This document shows positions 19,397-29,518 of a DNA stretch of 64,000 nucleotides, one piece after another; the stretch's first letter is position 1, and each line of letters starts with the position of its first letter. The stretch lies in assembly GCF_003075045.1 (NCBI RefSeq), contig NZ_QCZD01000003.1:186001-250000 (forward strand), read 5' to 3'. The position numbers and the translations under genes were made by a program. The stretch is from Maribacter litoralis. GTDB taxonomy: Bacteria; Bacteroidota; Bacteroidia; Flavobacteriales; Flavobacteriaceae. Below the pieces are notes generated by a model. The model saw nothing but the letters and a program-made list of their open reading frames with translations, made no database searches and had not been told where the DNA came from.

Positions 19397-20170
19397 ATGG
19401 AAAAACCATTGATTTTAGTTACCAACGATGATGGTATAACCGCACCAGGGTTACGCATGTTGATTACCATCATGAAAAAAATTGGAGATGTTGTGGTGGT
19501 TGCACCAGATAGTCCGCAATCTGGTATGGGCCATGCCATCACCTTAGATACCGCCCTATTTTCAAAAAAAATGAGAATAGACCTTGACAATGACGATATT
19601 GATGAATATAGCTGTAGTGGCACACCCGCTGATTGTGTGAAGTTGGCATTACAAGAACTACTGCCAAAAAAACCCGATATCTGTGTTAGCGGTATCAACC
19701 ACGGGGCCAACTCTTCTATAAACGTTATTTATTCTGGTACTATGAGTGCAGCTATAGAAGCCGGTATTGAAGGTATTCCTGCAATCGGGTTCTCTCTTTG
19801 CGATTATAATTGGGATGCCGATTTTACCCATGCACAAGATTATATTGCTACCATAGTTACACAAGCCTTGGAAAATGGAATTCCTAAAAGAACGGTTTTA
19901 AATGTCAATATTCCGAAACTTGAAAAGAAGGATATCAAGGGAATTAAAATCTGTAGACAGGCAAAAGCTAATTGGAAAGAAAAATTTGATAAGCGCACCA
20001 ACCCAATGGGCAAAGATTATTATTGGCTTACGGGAGAGTTTGAGCTTTTGGACAAAGGAGAAGATACAGATGAATGGGCATTGGCAAACGGCTATATCTC
20101 TGTAGTACCCACTCAATTTGATTTAACAGCGCACCATGTTATTCAAGAATTAAATACTTGGAGTCTTTAA
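19397..20170 (+). CDS. surE: 5'/3'-nucleotidase SurE
   Basis: SurE is a divalent-metal-dependent nucleoside monophosphate phosphatase associated with stationary-phase survival. The 257-residue protein starts with the diagnostic metal site LVTNDDGITAPGL (Asp-Asp pair). It also has VVVAPDSPQSGMGHAIT, SGTPADCVKLAL and SGINHGANSSINVIYSGTMSAAIEA. It diverges from the protease gene. It is followed after 31 bases by a small membrane protein gene and then lpxB on the same strand, likely one operon. Confidence 0.97.
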   Translation: MEKPLILVTNDDGITAPGLRMLITIMKKIGDVVVVAPDSPQSGMGHAITLDTALFSKKMRIDLDNDDIDEYSCSGTPADCVKLALQELLPKKPDICVSGINHGANSSINVIYSGTMSAAIEAGIEGIPAIGFSLCDYNWDADFTHAQDYIATIVTQALENGIPKRTVLNVNIPKLEKKDIKGIKICRQAKANWKEKFDKRTNPMGKDYYWLTGEFELLDKGEDTDEWALANGYISVVPTQFDLTAHHVIQELNTWSL

Positions 20171-20201
20171 CGTATAAAATTATTTAGAAGAAACACTTTA
20201 A

Positions 20202-20486
20202 ATGAATACCAAAAAAGAAATTATAATCGGTTTTATAGTAGGTCTAATTGCTAACACCATTGGCACATTATTATACATTCTTTTATTTTCCGATTTAAGT
20301 ATAACCGAAACTTTTGAAGCAGCCGTTGCACAAGAACATATTGGTAGTCTTTTAGCTTTAGGTGCCATTCTCAACTTAATTGCCTTTTTCGGGTTTTTAA
20401 AAATTAAAAGAGACCATAGGGCAAAAGGTGTATTGATTGCCACCATTTTAACCGCTTTTATAATCTTATATTATAAAATCTTCTAG
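20202..20486 (+). CDS. Small membrane protein, unknown function
   Basis: The 94-residue protein has three hydrophobic segments (about residues 8-29, 46-66 and 75-92) separated by short polar loops. I do not recognise a named family. It lies between surE and lpxB with gaps of 31 bases and 1 base, so it is co-transcribed and probably translationally coupled to lpxB. This surE-small gene-lpxB arrangement suggests an envelope role, but that is inference from position only. Confidence 0.72.
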   Translation: MNTKKEIIIGFIVGLIANTIGTLLYILLFSDLSITETFEAAVAQEHIGSLLALGAILNLIAFFGFLKIKRDHRAKGVLIATILTAFIILYYKIF

Positions 20487-20487
20487 A

Positions 20488-21609
20488 ATGAAATACTACA
20501 TTATTGCCGGTGAAGCCTCGGGTGACCTACATGGATCCAACCTAATTAAAGCGATCATTGAACAAGACAATGATGCCGAGATAAGATGTTGGGGCGGAGA
20601 CTTAATGCAGCAAGCTGGCGGAACATTGGTAAAACACTATAAAGAGTTAGCTTTTATGGGGTTCCTAGAGGTGATCATGAACCTGAACGCCATTTTTAAA
20701 AACATAAAGTTCTGTAAGCACGATATTGCAGCATTTAAACCTGATGCCATTATTTTTATTGACTATTCGGGATTTAATTTACGCATCGCCAAATGGGCAA
20801 AAGAGCATAATTTCTTAACCAATTATTATATATCTCCGCAAATATGGGCATCAAGGGAAGGTAGAATAGAAAAAATCAAAGCTACAATTGACCACATGTA
20901 CGTTATTCTGCCTTTTGAGAAAGAATTTTACCAAAAGAAACATAATTACCCAGTACACTTTGTGGGCCATCCTTTACTGGATGCTATTGCCAATAGGCCG
21001 GTATTAAACGAAAGTGATTTTAGGTCTCAAAATAATCTCGACCCGAAAAAACCTATTATTGCCTTACTACCCGGAAGCAGAAAGCAAGAGGTTCAAAAAA
21101 TGCTTAGCTTAATGCTTTCACTTACTAATGATTTTGCGGACCATGAATTTGTTATTGCAGGTGCGCCTAGTCTTGAAAAGGATTTTTACGATACGTTTTT
21201 AAATGATGCCAATGTAAAATTCATTCAAAACAAAACTTATGATTTGCTTTCGGTATCTAAAGCCGCCCTTGTTACTAGTGGTACGGCCACACTAGAAACA
21301 GCCCTGTTCAAAGTGCCACAGGTAGTTTGTTATAAAGCTAATTGGATCTCTTATCAAATTGCAAAACGTATTATTACACTAGAATATATTTCTTTGGTCA
21401 ACCTGATTATGCAAAAAGAAGTCGTTAAAGAACTGATACAAGACGATTTTACCAAACAAAATTTAAAAAAGGAACTTGCCTCTATCTTGAATGGCAAAGA
21501 AAGAACTGAACAACTATCATCTTATAATGAGCTTATTGCAAAATTAGGGGGTTCTGGAGCTAGTTCGAATGCTGCCACGTTGATCATTGAAAATGCCAAA
21601 AGTGCTTAG
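20488..21609 (+). CDS. lpxB: Lipid-A-disaccharide synthase
   Basis: LpxB condenses UDP-2,3-diacylglucosamine with lipid X to form the lipid A disaccharide at the inner face of the inner membrane (GT19 family). The 373-residue protein starts with the diagnostic IIAGEASGDLHGSNL. It also has FIDYSGFNLRIAKWA, YISPQIWASREGR, FVGHPLLD, LLPGSRKQEVQ and TSGTATLETALFKVPQVVCYKA. The length is typical. It follows the small membrane protein gene after a single base. Confidence 0.97.
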   Translation: MKYYIIAGEASGDLHGSNLIKAIIEQDNDAEIRCWGGDLMQQAGGTLVKHYKELAFMGFLEVIMNLNAIFKNIKFCKHDIAAFKPDAIIFIDYSGFNLRIAKWAKEHNFLTNYYISPQIWASREGRIEKIKATIDHMYVILPFEKEFYQKKHNYPVHFVGHPLLDAIANRPVLNESDFRSQNNLDPKKPIIALLPGSRKQEVQKMLSLMLSLTNDFADHEFVIAGAPSLEKDFYDTFLNDANVKFIQNKTYDLLSVSKAALVTSGTATLETALFKVPQVVCYKANWISYQIAKRIITLEYISLVNLIMQKEVVKELIQDDFTKQNLKKELASILNGKERTEQLSSYNELIAKLGGSGASSNAATLIIENAKSA

Positions 21610-21677
21610 GTTTATATATTTTAGAAAATAATTCTATAATTTTGAAGTTACTCGTACTATAGTGTACACCTTTTTAT

Positions 21678-22244
21678 ATGCGTAAACTGCCATTCTTTCT
21701 TATTATTTGCTTTTTAGCCAGCTGTGGGGCTAAAAAGAGTACTAGTTCTGATAAAGAAAGAACAATATCTGTTGCTGCCGCAAATAATGAACGAACAGGT
21801 AACACAACGCAACCTTCTAATACAGATACACGCAGAGTTACAACAACTAAGACTGCCAATACCAAAGCTGACGAAATTATCAATACCGCACTTTCATTTG
21901 CGGGAACTCGATATAAATTTGGAGGTACCACTAGAAAAGGGATGGACTGTTCTGGACTTTTATATGTTTCTTTTGGGGAGCATGATGTTCAATTACCACG
22001 TACCTCTTTTCATATGGCGGAAGAAGGCCATAGAGTAGCGGTTAAGCATATTGAGAAGGGAGATCTGTTATTTTTTAAGACTACCAGAGGATCTAAACGT
22101 ATTAATCATGTTGGTATGGTGGTGGATACAGATAATGATGAAATTACTTTTATTCACGCATCAACATCACGTGGTGTTACCGTTTCTTCGTTAAGAGACG
22201 GTTTCTGGAACCAAGCATTTGTAAAGGCTACAAGAATTTTATAA
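21678..22244 (+). CDS. C40 (NlpC/P60) peptidase lipoprotein
   Basis: This 188-residue putative peptidoglycan endopeptidase has a lipoprotein signal (LASC, Cys16). A low-complexity Thr/Asn/Ser-rich linker follows (about residues 18-62), then an NlpC/P60 domain. The catalytic Cys91 lies in GMDCSGL, the catalytic His in RINHVGMVVD and the third polar residue in FIHASTSRG. Enzymes of this group (Spr/MepS-like) cut D,L-peptide cross-links and allow wall expansion. The gene is separated by one base from comEC on the same strand. Confidence 0.92.
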   Translation: MRKLPFFLIICFLASCGAKKSTSSDKERTISVAAANNERTGNTTQPSNTDTRRVTTTKTANTKADEIINTALSFAGTRYKFGGTTRKGMDCSGLLYVSFGEHDVQLPRTSFHMAEEGHRVAVKHIEKGDLLFFKTTRGSKRINHVGMVVDTDNDEITFIHASTSRGVTVSSLRDGFWNQAFVKATRIL

Positions 22245-22245
22245 C

Positions 22246-24258
22246 ATGAAGCTCTTAGCGTTTATTCCTATTAGATTAACGCTTTTACTCATTCTTGGAA
22301 TTTTATTAGGTTATTTTTTTACGTTCAACTTACAGTATCTACAGATATTCATCATCGTTCTTTTTCTTGTCCTCGCGGCAATCTTTTTGTTTGAAAAGAA
22401 TACGAAATCGATTTTATTCGGAATAGTTTCCGCCATATTGTTTGTATCCATAGGCACTTACAGCTATACTAATGCCCAACCTATCAATCATGAAGATCAT
22501 TATACCAAACGTACTTTCTCAGATTATGACATTCGGAACTTAAAAATCAAAGAAGTTTTAAAACCAACCCAGTATTCTTCGCGGTACTACGCCACGGTTA
22601 AAAGTATTGGTACGCACCCAACAAACGGTACAATCTTAATTAGTATACCGAATGACTCATCTATTGCCAGTTTAGAAATAGATGACGAAATAATGACTTA
22701 TTCCAAAATAGAAATTATTGAGTCACCTTTAAATCCACATCAATTCGATTATAAAAATTACTTGAAAAGTTTAGGCATTTATCATCAAATGAGAATAAAA
22801 CCTAGGCAATTTACAATTACTCCAACCGCTAAAACCTCTTTAAAAGGCATTGCCGCCAAGGCGCGAAACCATATCATCGCCAAACTAAAAAATGAAAATT
22901 TTGGGCAGGATGAACTAGGTGTAATTCAAGCCCTATTATTAGGGCAACGATCAGAAATATCGCAAGAGAACTATACTAATTACCAAAAAGCCGGAGCTAT
23001 ACATATTTTAGCCGTTTCTGGGTTGCACATTGGTATACTACTATTATTAATACAATTTTTGTTAAGCCCTATAAAACAATTACCCAAAGGCAGAACAATT
23101 ATTTTGTTGCTATCAGTGATACTATTATGGGGGTTTGCATTTTTGGCAGGGCTCTCTGCCAGTATTATACGCGCTACTACCATGTTCACATTTGTAGCCT
23201 ATGCACTATACTTAAATAGACCTAGCAACACCTTTAACATTCTGGCATTATCGATTCTTTTCATCCTATTATTTATTGACCCCAATTTATTATTTCAGGT
23301 TGGTTTTCAAATGAGCTATGCTGCGGTTTTCGCCATACTTTGGATTTTCCCTTTATTGAAAAACATATGGTATCCGAAGAATAAAATAGTTCGATATTTT
23401 TGGCAATTACTGTGTGTAAGCATTGCCGCCCAACTTGGGGTTCTGCCAATAAGTTTATTCTATTTTCATCAATTTCCCGGTCTTTTCTTTATCTCTAATT
23501 TGGTTATCGTACCCGCTTTAGGCCTGATTCTTGGAATGGGTATTTTGGTAATTTTTCTCTCCCTCATAAACTGGCTACCATCACAAATAGCATTGATATA
23601 TAATGATATTATCTGGTTAATGAATTCTCTTATTGCATGGGTGGCACAACAAGAAAGTTTTATTTTTAAAGCTATCCCTTTCGATTTTATTCAATTGATT
23701 CTCTCATTTACCGTAATAGTATTGGGACTTGAACTTTGGGCTAAATTTAATTATAAACGTTTGCTACTGTTCTTTACCTGTATTATTTGTTTTCAAGGAT
23801 ATACCATATATCAAGAATATGAAGCCAATGAAAAAATAGAAGCTATTGTACTACATAAAACCAAAGAACGAAATATTTTAAATAGAAACGGAAAAAACCT
23901 ATCTATCTTGAATGATGGTAACAATCAAACGAATTATCTCATTACAGGATATACTACGGCAGAACGTGTACGTACAATTCGTTTTGACACTTTAAAGAAC
24001 AGCTATCTTTTTAAAGATGAACCTCTGATAATAATTGATAGCACTGGTATTTACCCGCCATCTCCTTCCCATAAAATACTTCTTACACAATCTCCCAAAA
24101 TTAACTTAGACCGGTTAATAGATAGTATTAAACCCAGCGAAATCATCGTAGATGGTAGCAACTACAATAGTTATGTTGACCGATGGAAAGCAACCTGTAT
24201 AAAAAATAAAATCCCTTTCCACTATACAGGTGAAAAGGGAGCTTATTATTTAGAATAA
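22246..24258 (+). CDS. comEC: ComEC/Rec2 family competence membrane protein
   Basis: The 670-residue polytopic protein is predicted to form the inner-membrane channel for single-stranded DNA uptake. It has an N-terminal DUF4131 region with an OB-like soluble part (about residues 80-200). The Competence domain follows, with LGQRSEISQENYTNYQKAGAIHILAVSGLHIGILL (residues about 228-262) and ten or so membrane segments to about residue 510. The C-terminal soluble region (about 540-670) is in the place of the metallo-beta-lactamase-like domain but lacks a visible HxHxDH motif and is short, so it is probably non-catalytic. The gene is coupled to the NlpC/P60 gene and ends 6 bases from the converging POT gene. 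Confidence 0.92.
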   Translation: MKLLAFIPIRLTLLLILGILLGYFFTFNLQYLQIFIIVLFLVLAAIFLFEKNTKSILFGIVSAILFVSIGTYSYTNAQPINHEDHYTKRTFSDYDIRNLKIKEVLKPTQYSSRYYATVKSIGTHPTNGTILISIPNDSSIASLEIDDEIMTYSKIEIIESPLNPHQFDYKNYLKSLGIYHQMRIKPRQFTITPTAKTSLKGIAAKARNHIIAKLKNENFGQDELGVIQALLLGQRSEISQENYTNYQKAGAIHILAVSGLHIGILLLLIQFLLSPIKQLPKGRTIILLLSVILLWGFAFLAGLSASIIRATTMFTFVAYALYLNRPSNTFNILALSILFILLFIDPNLLFQVGFQMSYAAVFAILWIFPLLKNIWYPKNKIVRYFWQLLCVSIAAQLGVLPISLFYFHQFPGLFFISNLVIVPALGLILGMGILVIFLSLINWLPSQIALIYNDIIWLMNSLIAWVAQQESFIFKAIPFDFIQLILSFTVIVLGLELWAKFNYKRLLLFFTCIICFQGYTIYQEYEANEKIEAIVLHKTKERNILNRNGKNLSILNDGNNQTNYLITGYTTAERVRTIRFDTLKNSYLFKDEPLIIIDSTGIYPPSPSHKILLTQSPKINLDRLIDSIKPSEIIVDGSNYNSYVDRWKATCIKNKIPFHYTGEKGAYYLE

Positions 24259-24264
24259 AATATC

Positions 24265-25797
24265 TTAATGCACCTTGCCCATTAATTTTTTAATGAGCGG
24301 TGATGCCACAAGTACAATTAACCCAGCACCAATAGCGTACTTGGCAATTAGTAAAAAACCATCTGTATATACTGTTAAGGTTTCAAATCCACCTACATTT
24401 TTATCGGTACTTTCTATTGCCAATTGTTTTCCTATGAAACCAACAATTTGGAACGCAAAGGCAGAGGATAAGAACCATACCCCCATAATAAAGGCAATTA
24501 ATCTAGCAGGAGCTAAATCGGTCATTTTGGACAACCCAACAGGAGACATAAACAACTCCCCCACCGACAGTAAGAAATACATTAACAATAAGTATGTGAA
24601 CGGTACAAAACCATTGTCATTGGCACTTCCTCCACTTATAGCCAAAACGTAGAAACTTATACCTGCAAAAAGCAATCCTAATCCGAATTTATACGGTGTT
24701 CTAGGGTTCCAGTTTTTCTTGCTCAACCATGTCCACATCATTGAAATAGGAATAGCCAATATTATAATGAACATCGAATTCAGTGAATTGGTCTGTGCAG
24801 CGGACATAATACCGTCTAAATCAATATTTCTAGCAGCAAACAATGTAATTACACTACCCGATAGTTCATGGAAACCCCAAAAGATAGTCATGAAAAATGT
24901 TAGCAAAACAGCTACGAACAACTCTTTTCTTTCTTTAATATTTGCCTTGAACATTTCGTACGCCAAGTATGCTAGAACTGCAATACCTATTCCGGTAAAA
25001 ATAACATTGACAATATTCTGATCGGCAAACATACCTTCTGTTGCTATAGCCTTATAGGAAGACAATAACAAAGCAATTAACGGCGCTGACAATACTGCTA
25101 AAACCGGTACAAGAATTCCTTGCTTTACACCAAGTACTTTTCTTTCCAAAACATGCTCATTTGGAGGCAGACCTCTATTCCCGAACACATTGTTTTGAAT
25201 ACCTCTCCAAAATACGATCAAACCTGTTAACATACCAATACCTGCCAAGCCAAAACCATAGTGCCAGCCATATGTTGCAGCTAGCCATCCACATAGTAAC
25301 GGAGCAACCCATCCACCAATATTAATTCCCATGTAAAATATGGTGAACCCTGAATCTTTTTTAGGATCGCCTTTCTCGTACAAAGTACCAACGAAGGTAG
25401 AAATGTTAGGCTTAAAAAATCCATTACCCACAATTATAAGAGATAAGGCCAAGAAGAAGGCCATATTATCTTCTATTGCCAAAACAAAGTGACCTATGGA
25501 CATAAGAATACCTCCTAAAAAAATAGAGTTACGCATTCCTAAAATCTTGTCGGATAATTTACCTCCAATTACGGTAGAGGCATATACTAAAGAGCCATAT
25601 GATGAGTAAACTGCGGCAGTTGCATAATCTCTTTCTGCCAATGCTTGAAAAATTACGTCGATCATGTAGAGCGTGAGCAGTGCACGCATTCCGTAAAAGC
25701 TAAAACGCTCCCATAATTCTGCAAAAAATAAATAAAATAAACCCTGTGGGTGCCCAAAAACCTGTTTTTGGTCTGAGAACTCAGTACTTTCAGTCAT
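24265..25797 (-). CDS. Peptide MFS transporter (POT/PTR2 family, proton-coupled di/tripeptide uptake)
   Basis: This 510-residue inner-membrane transporter has 12-14 predicted membrane segments. The POT signature is near the N-terminus (FFAELWERFSFYGMRALLTLYM, containing the proton-coupling ExxER). The second signature-like segment is GFTIFYMGINIGGWVAPLLCGWLA. It imports di- and tripeptides. The gene lies 16 bases downstream of a DPP-IV-like peptidase on the same strand. The two together release dipeptides outside or in the periplasm and then import them. Confidence 0.95.
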   Translation of the reverse strand: MTESTEFSDQKQVFGHPQGLFYLFFAELWERFSFYGMRALLTLYMIDVIFQALAERDYATAAVYSSYGSLVYASTVIGGKLSDKILGMRNSIFLGGILMSIGHFVLAIEDNMAFFLALSLIIVGNGFFKPNISTFVGTLYEKGDPKKDSGFTIFYMGINIGGWVAPLLCGWLAATYGWHYGFGLAGIGMLTGLIVFWRGIQNNVFGNRGLPPNEHVLERKVLGVKQGILVPVLAVLSAPLIALLLSSYKAIATEGMFADQNIVNVIFTGIGIAVLAYLAYEMFKANIKERKELFVAVLLTFFMTIFWGFHELSGSVITLFAARNIDLDGIMSAAQTNSLNSMFIIILAIPISMMWTWLSKKNWNPRTPYKFGLGLLFAGISFYVLAISGGSANDNGFVPFTYLLLMYFLLSVGELFMSPVGLSKMTDLAPARLIAFIMGVWFLSSAFAFQIVGFIGKQLAIESTDKNVGGFETLTVYTDGFLLIAKYAIGAGLIVLVASPLIKKLMGKVH

Positions 25798-25813
25798 ATT
25801 GATGTTAGTTTGG

Positions 25814-27979
25814 TTATAGTTTTTCTTTTATAAAATTGGTCATTTTGTTATAGAGGTGAATTCTTGTATTTCCTCCATAAATGCCGTGATTTTTATCAGG
25901 ATAGATTCCCCAATCAAATTGTTTGTTCGCCTGTATCAAAGCTTCGATCATACGCATTGAATTCTGCACATGCACATTATCGTCTCCTGTACCATGAATC
26001 AACAAATAATCACCTTCCAACAAATGAGGATAGTTGAACGGGGAGTTGTCATCATAACCACTTTGGTTTTCTTGCGGTGTTTGCATGTAACGCTCCGTAT
26101 AAATAGTATCATAAAAAGCCCAAGAAGTAACAGGTGCAACCGCTATAGCCATTTCAAAAGTATCATTACCCTTTAAAATACAGTTGGTAGACATAAAGCC
26201 TCCATAGCTCCAGCCCCATATACCAGTTCTTTCTTCATCTATATATGGTAATTCACTCAGCTTTTTTGCAGCAGCTATTTGATCTTCCACCTCGTACTTA
26301 CCCAACTCTTTTTGGGTAACTTTCTTGAAATCTCTTCCTTTAAATCCGGTTCCACGACCATCTACACAAGCAACTATGTAACCTTCGGCTACTAAACCTT
26401 GATGCCAGTAATCATTAGCGCCCATCCAGCTGTTGCTCACATTTTGTGAACCAGGACCACTATATTGATACATAAATAATGGATATTTCTTTGATGCATC
26501 AAAATCTTTTGGCTTGATCATGTACATATTCAAATCATTGCCATTAATAGAAATCGTAGAAAATTCTTTGGGGCTAACAGCATAGCTTTTTAACCTTTGC
26601 AACAATTGATCATTATCTTTTATATCTTTTACCTTCTTGCCATTAACAGCTTTGTGCAATGTATATACCGGCGGCATTTCGGCACTTGAGAATGTATTGA
26701 TGAAATAGGTAAAATCTGTACTAAAAGAAGCATTGTTTGTTCCTTCCACAACAGCTAATGCTTTCTTATCATCACCAGCGCTACTAATATTATAAACACC
26801 ACGGTTAATTGAACCGTTCTCTGTAGATTGGTAATAGATCTTATCCTCATTTTGGTCATACCCATAGTATTTGGTTACTTCCCAATCTCCTTTTGTAATC
26901 TGGTTCATTAAGCTGCCGTCTTCGCCGTATAAGTAGATATGGTTCCAACCATCTTTTTCACTAGTCCATATAAAGCTATCGTCTTCTAAAAAGGTCAAAT
27001 TATCGGTAACATCCACATATGCATCATCTTTCTCTTCCAACAAAACAGAAACTTCATTCTTTTTCGCGTTTACCGCATACATTGTTAAATGGTCCTGGTG
27101 CCTATTCAAAGTTTGAACACTCAACATGTCTTTATGGTTCATCCACTTAATACGTGGTATGTAGTATGCATTGTTTACATCTACCGCAGCTATATCTCCG
27201 CTAGCAACATCTAAAAGTTGTAAGGTAACAAGCGAATTGTTCTCGCCTGCTTTTGGATATTTGAAGACATAAGGTTGTTGATATAATCCGGTACCGTAAA
27301 CATCCATTGAAAACTCCGGTACATTTGTCTCGTCAAAACGCAAAAAGGCTATTTTACTTCCGTCTGCATTCCACTCATAGGCACGAACAAAGGCAAATTC
27401 CTCTTCATAAACCCAGTCGGTAACACCGTTAATAATTTGATTATTTACCCCATCGGTAGTAACCTGTTCGGTCTTCTTTGTGTCTATCGTAAAAATATAT
27501 AGATTGTTATCTTTTACATATGCTACCCGATTACCATCTGGAGAGAATAAAGGTTCTTGAATTTTTGACTCACTAACCTTAACGACATTTTTTGTTGCAA
27601 TATCATACACATAATAAATACCCAATCTAGACCTTCTAAAAATGGGTTCTATTTCTGTTGAAAGCAACAATTTTTTCTCATCATCACTAAAAGTATACGC
27701 AGAAAAGGAAGGTATTTCAGCGATATCTGATGATGACACCACCGTTCCTACTTTTTCTAAAGTCTTGTAATCATATTTATCTACCGTCGTCTCTTGGCTG
27801 ATTCTGTTGGTATGCAATACCGTGTATTGAGTACCGTTGTTCATGGAACGCAGAGCTTCTAACCCTTCCGTTCTAAATGCACCTTGATAAATTTCAGAAA
27901 CCGAAATAGGTTTGTCTTGTGCCCAAATAATTACGTTGAAGGAAAGTAAAATCAACGTAAATAAGTGTATTTTTCGCAT
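25814..27979 (-). CDS. S9 family prolyl oligopeptidase, dipeptidyl-peptidase IV type
   Basis: This 721-residue serine peptidase removes X-Pro or X-Ala dipeptides from peptide N-termini. A signal peptide (ending IWAQ) directs it to the periplasm. The N-terminal beta-propeller (DPPIV_N) spans about residues 70-460 and includes the DWVYEEEFAF segment, whose paired Glu residues bind the substrate amino terminus in DPP-IV. The alpha/beta-hydrolase domain has the nucleophile Ser in WGWSYGGFMS, the Asp in HGTGDDNVH and the His in DKNHGIYGG. It is the first gene of a two-gene operon with the POT transporter. Confidence 0.95.
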   Translation of the reverse strand: MRKIHLFTLILLSFNVIIWAQDKPISVSEIYQGAFRTEGLEALRSMNNGTQYTVLHTNRISQETTVDKYDYKTLEKVGTVVSSSDIAEIPSFSAYTFSDDEKKLLLSTEIEPIFRRSRLGIYYVYDIATKNVVKVSESKIQEPLFSPDGNRVAYVKDNNLYIFTIDTKKTEQVTTDGVNNQIINGVTDWVYEEEFAFVRAYEWNADGSKIAFLRFDETNVPEFSMDVYGTGLYQQPYVFKYPKAGENNSLVTLQLLDVASGDIAAVDVNNAYYIPRIKWMNHKDMLSVQTLNRHQDHLTMYAVNAKKNEVSVLLEEKDDAYVDVTDNLTFLEDDSFIWTSEKDGWNHIYLYGEDGSLMNQITKGDWEVTKYYGYDQNEDKIYYQSTENGSINRGVYNISSAGDDKKALAVVEGTNNASFSTDFTYFINTFSSAEMPPVYTLHKAVNGKKVKDIKDNDQLLQRLKSYAVSPKEFSTISINGNDLNMYMIKPKDFDASKKYPLFMYQYSGPGSQNVSNSWMGANDYWHQGLVAEGYIVACVDGRGTGFKGRDFKKVTQKELGKYEVEDQIAAAKKLSELPYIDEERTGIWGWSYGGFMSTNCILKGNDTFEMAIAVAPVTSWAFYDTIYTERYMQTPQENQSGYDDNSPFNYPHLLEGDYLLIHGTGDDNVHVQNSMRMIEALIQANKQFDWGIYPDKNHGIYGGNTRIHLYNKMTNFIKEKL

Positions 27980-28190
27980 AAATAATTGAATTTTGTTAAA
28001 TCTCTCAAGTTTACCACTATTTCCTTAAAAAAACACGCTTTAGCCGAAAAAAGAAGCTGCTTTTAACGCTTTGTCCATATAAAATAGATTCAGGTCAATA
28101 TGCTTATCTTTACCAGCGTAAAAATGGAATTTATTTACATGTATTCCAATCTTTACAAAACATGAACCATTAGAAGAAAGTTATACCTAA

Positions 28191-29507
28191 ATGACCCAGC
28201 CAATAAGTGGTTTCTCTAAACTCTCGAAAGAAGAGAAAATAGATTGGATCACCACAAATTACACCCAGAACGCAGCACAGTCAAAAAAAATTCTGCAAAC
28301 GTATTGGAATCAAAATGACAGTATACAACAGTTGCACGATGAGTTTATAGAAAACACCATTACCAACCTTTATGTACCCCAGGGCATTGCTCCCAACTTT
28401 TTAATAAACGATTCTCTTTACGCTATTCCTATGGCAATAGAAGAGAGTTCGGTAATTGCAGCAGCAAGCAAGGCCGCAAAATTTTGGCTGAACAAAGGCG
28501 GATTTAAAACTAAAATATTAGGTACTGAAAAAGTTGGTCAAGTTCATTTTATATATAAAGGAGACCCCAATAAACTAAACTCTTTTTTCACCTACTTAAA
28601 ACCTATACTACTTGCCGATAGTGCTTCTTTGACATCTAGTATGGAAAAAAGAGGCGGCGGCATTACCGATATTATCTTAAAGAACAAAACGAATGAGCTG
28701 GCTCATTATTTTCAATTACATGCCACCTTTGAAACCAAAGATGCCATGGGCGCCAATTTCATTAATAGCTGTTTGGAGCAATTTGCCGCAACATTAAAAA
28801 AAGAAGCCGCTAGTTTTGAAGGTTTTTCTGCTCAGGAAAAAGATATTGAGATCGTAATGAGCATTCTATCTAATTATGTACCCAATTGTACCGTTCGCGC
28901 AGAAGTTAGTTGCCCAGTAGAAGAATTAAAACTTACTACCGAATTGACCCCACAACTTACTGCCGAAAAAATAGTACAAGCCATAAAGATTGCACATGCA
29001 GAACCTTACAGAGCGGTAACGCACAACAAAGGTATCATGAACGGAATTGATGCCGTTGTATTAGCAACAGGTAATGACTTTAGAGCGATCGAAGCTGGGG
29101 TTCATGCGTATGCCTGTAGAAATGGTCAATATAGTAGCTTGACCCACGCTGCCATTGAAAACGGAATTTTCACCTTCTGGATAGAATTACCTTTGGCACT
29201 AGGTACCGTTGGCGGACTTACAAACTTGCACCCGTTAGTGAAACTAAATCTTGAAATGCTTCAGCGACCGTCTGCAGAAGAGCTTATGCAAATTATAGCT
29301 GTTGCAGGCCTGGCACAAAATTTTGCAGCTGTAAGTTCATTGGTAACTACGGGTATTCAAAAAGGGCATATGAAAATGCATCTTTTGAATATTCTTAACC
29401 AACTTGGTGCCAATGAAAATGAAAAGGCAACATTAGTAGACTACTTTAAAACCAACCCGGTAACCCACCATGGTGTAGAACTACAACTTAACCAAATAAG
29501 AAAATAA
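28191..29507 (+). CDS. Hydroxymethylglutaryl-CoA reductase, class II
   Basis: The 438-residue enzyme interconverts HMG-CoA and mevalonate. Class II membership follows from length, lack of a membrane domain, and the active-site set: Glu in ENTITNLYVPQGIAP, Lys in HNKGIMNGIDAVVLATGNDFRAIEAG with the Asp 16 residues later, and His in TTGIQKGHMKMHL. Although class II enzymes were first named degradative, the Bacteroidota that have them use mevalonate for isoprenoid synthesis. The adjacent GHMP kinase 12 bases downstream supports the biosynthetic direction. The initiation ATG is the first in frame. Confidence 0.95.
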   Translation: MTQPISGFSKLSKEEKIDWITTNYTQNAAQSKKILQTYWNQNDSIQQLHDEFIENTITNLYVPQGIAPNFLINDSLYAIPMAIEESSVIAAASKAAKFWLNKGGFKTKILGTEKVGQVHFIYKGDPNKLNSFFTYLKPILLADSASLTSSMEKRGGGITDIILKNKTNELAHYFQLHATFETKDAMGANFINSCLEQFAATLKKEAASFEGFSAQEKDIEIVMSILSNYVPNCTVRAEVSCPVEELKLTTELTPQLTAEKIVQAIKIAHAEPYRAVTHNKGIMNGIDAVVLATGNDFRAIEAGVHAYACRNGQYSSLTHAAIENGIFTFWIELPLALGTVGGLTNLHPLVKLNLEMLQRPSAEELMQIIAVAGLAQNFAAVSSLVTTGIQKGHMKMHLLNILNQLGANENEKATLVDYFKTNPVTHHGVELQLNQIRK

Positions 29508-29518
29508 GCCTTAACCGT

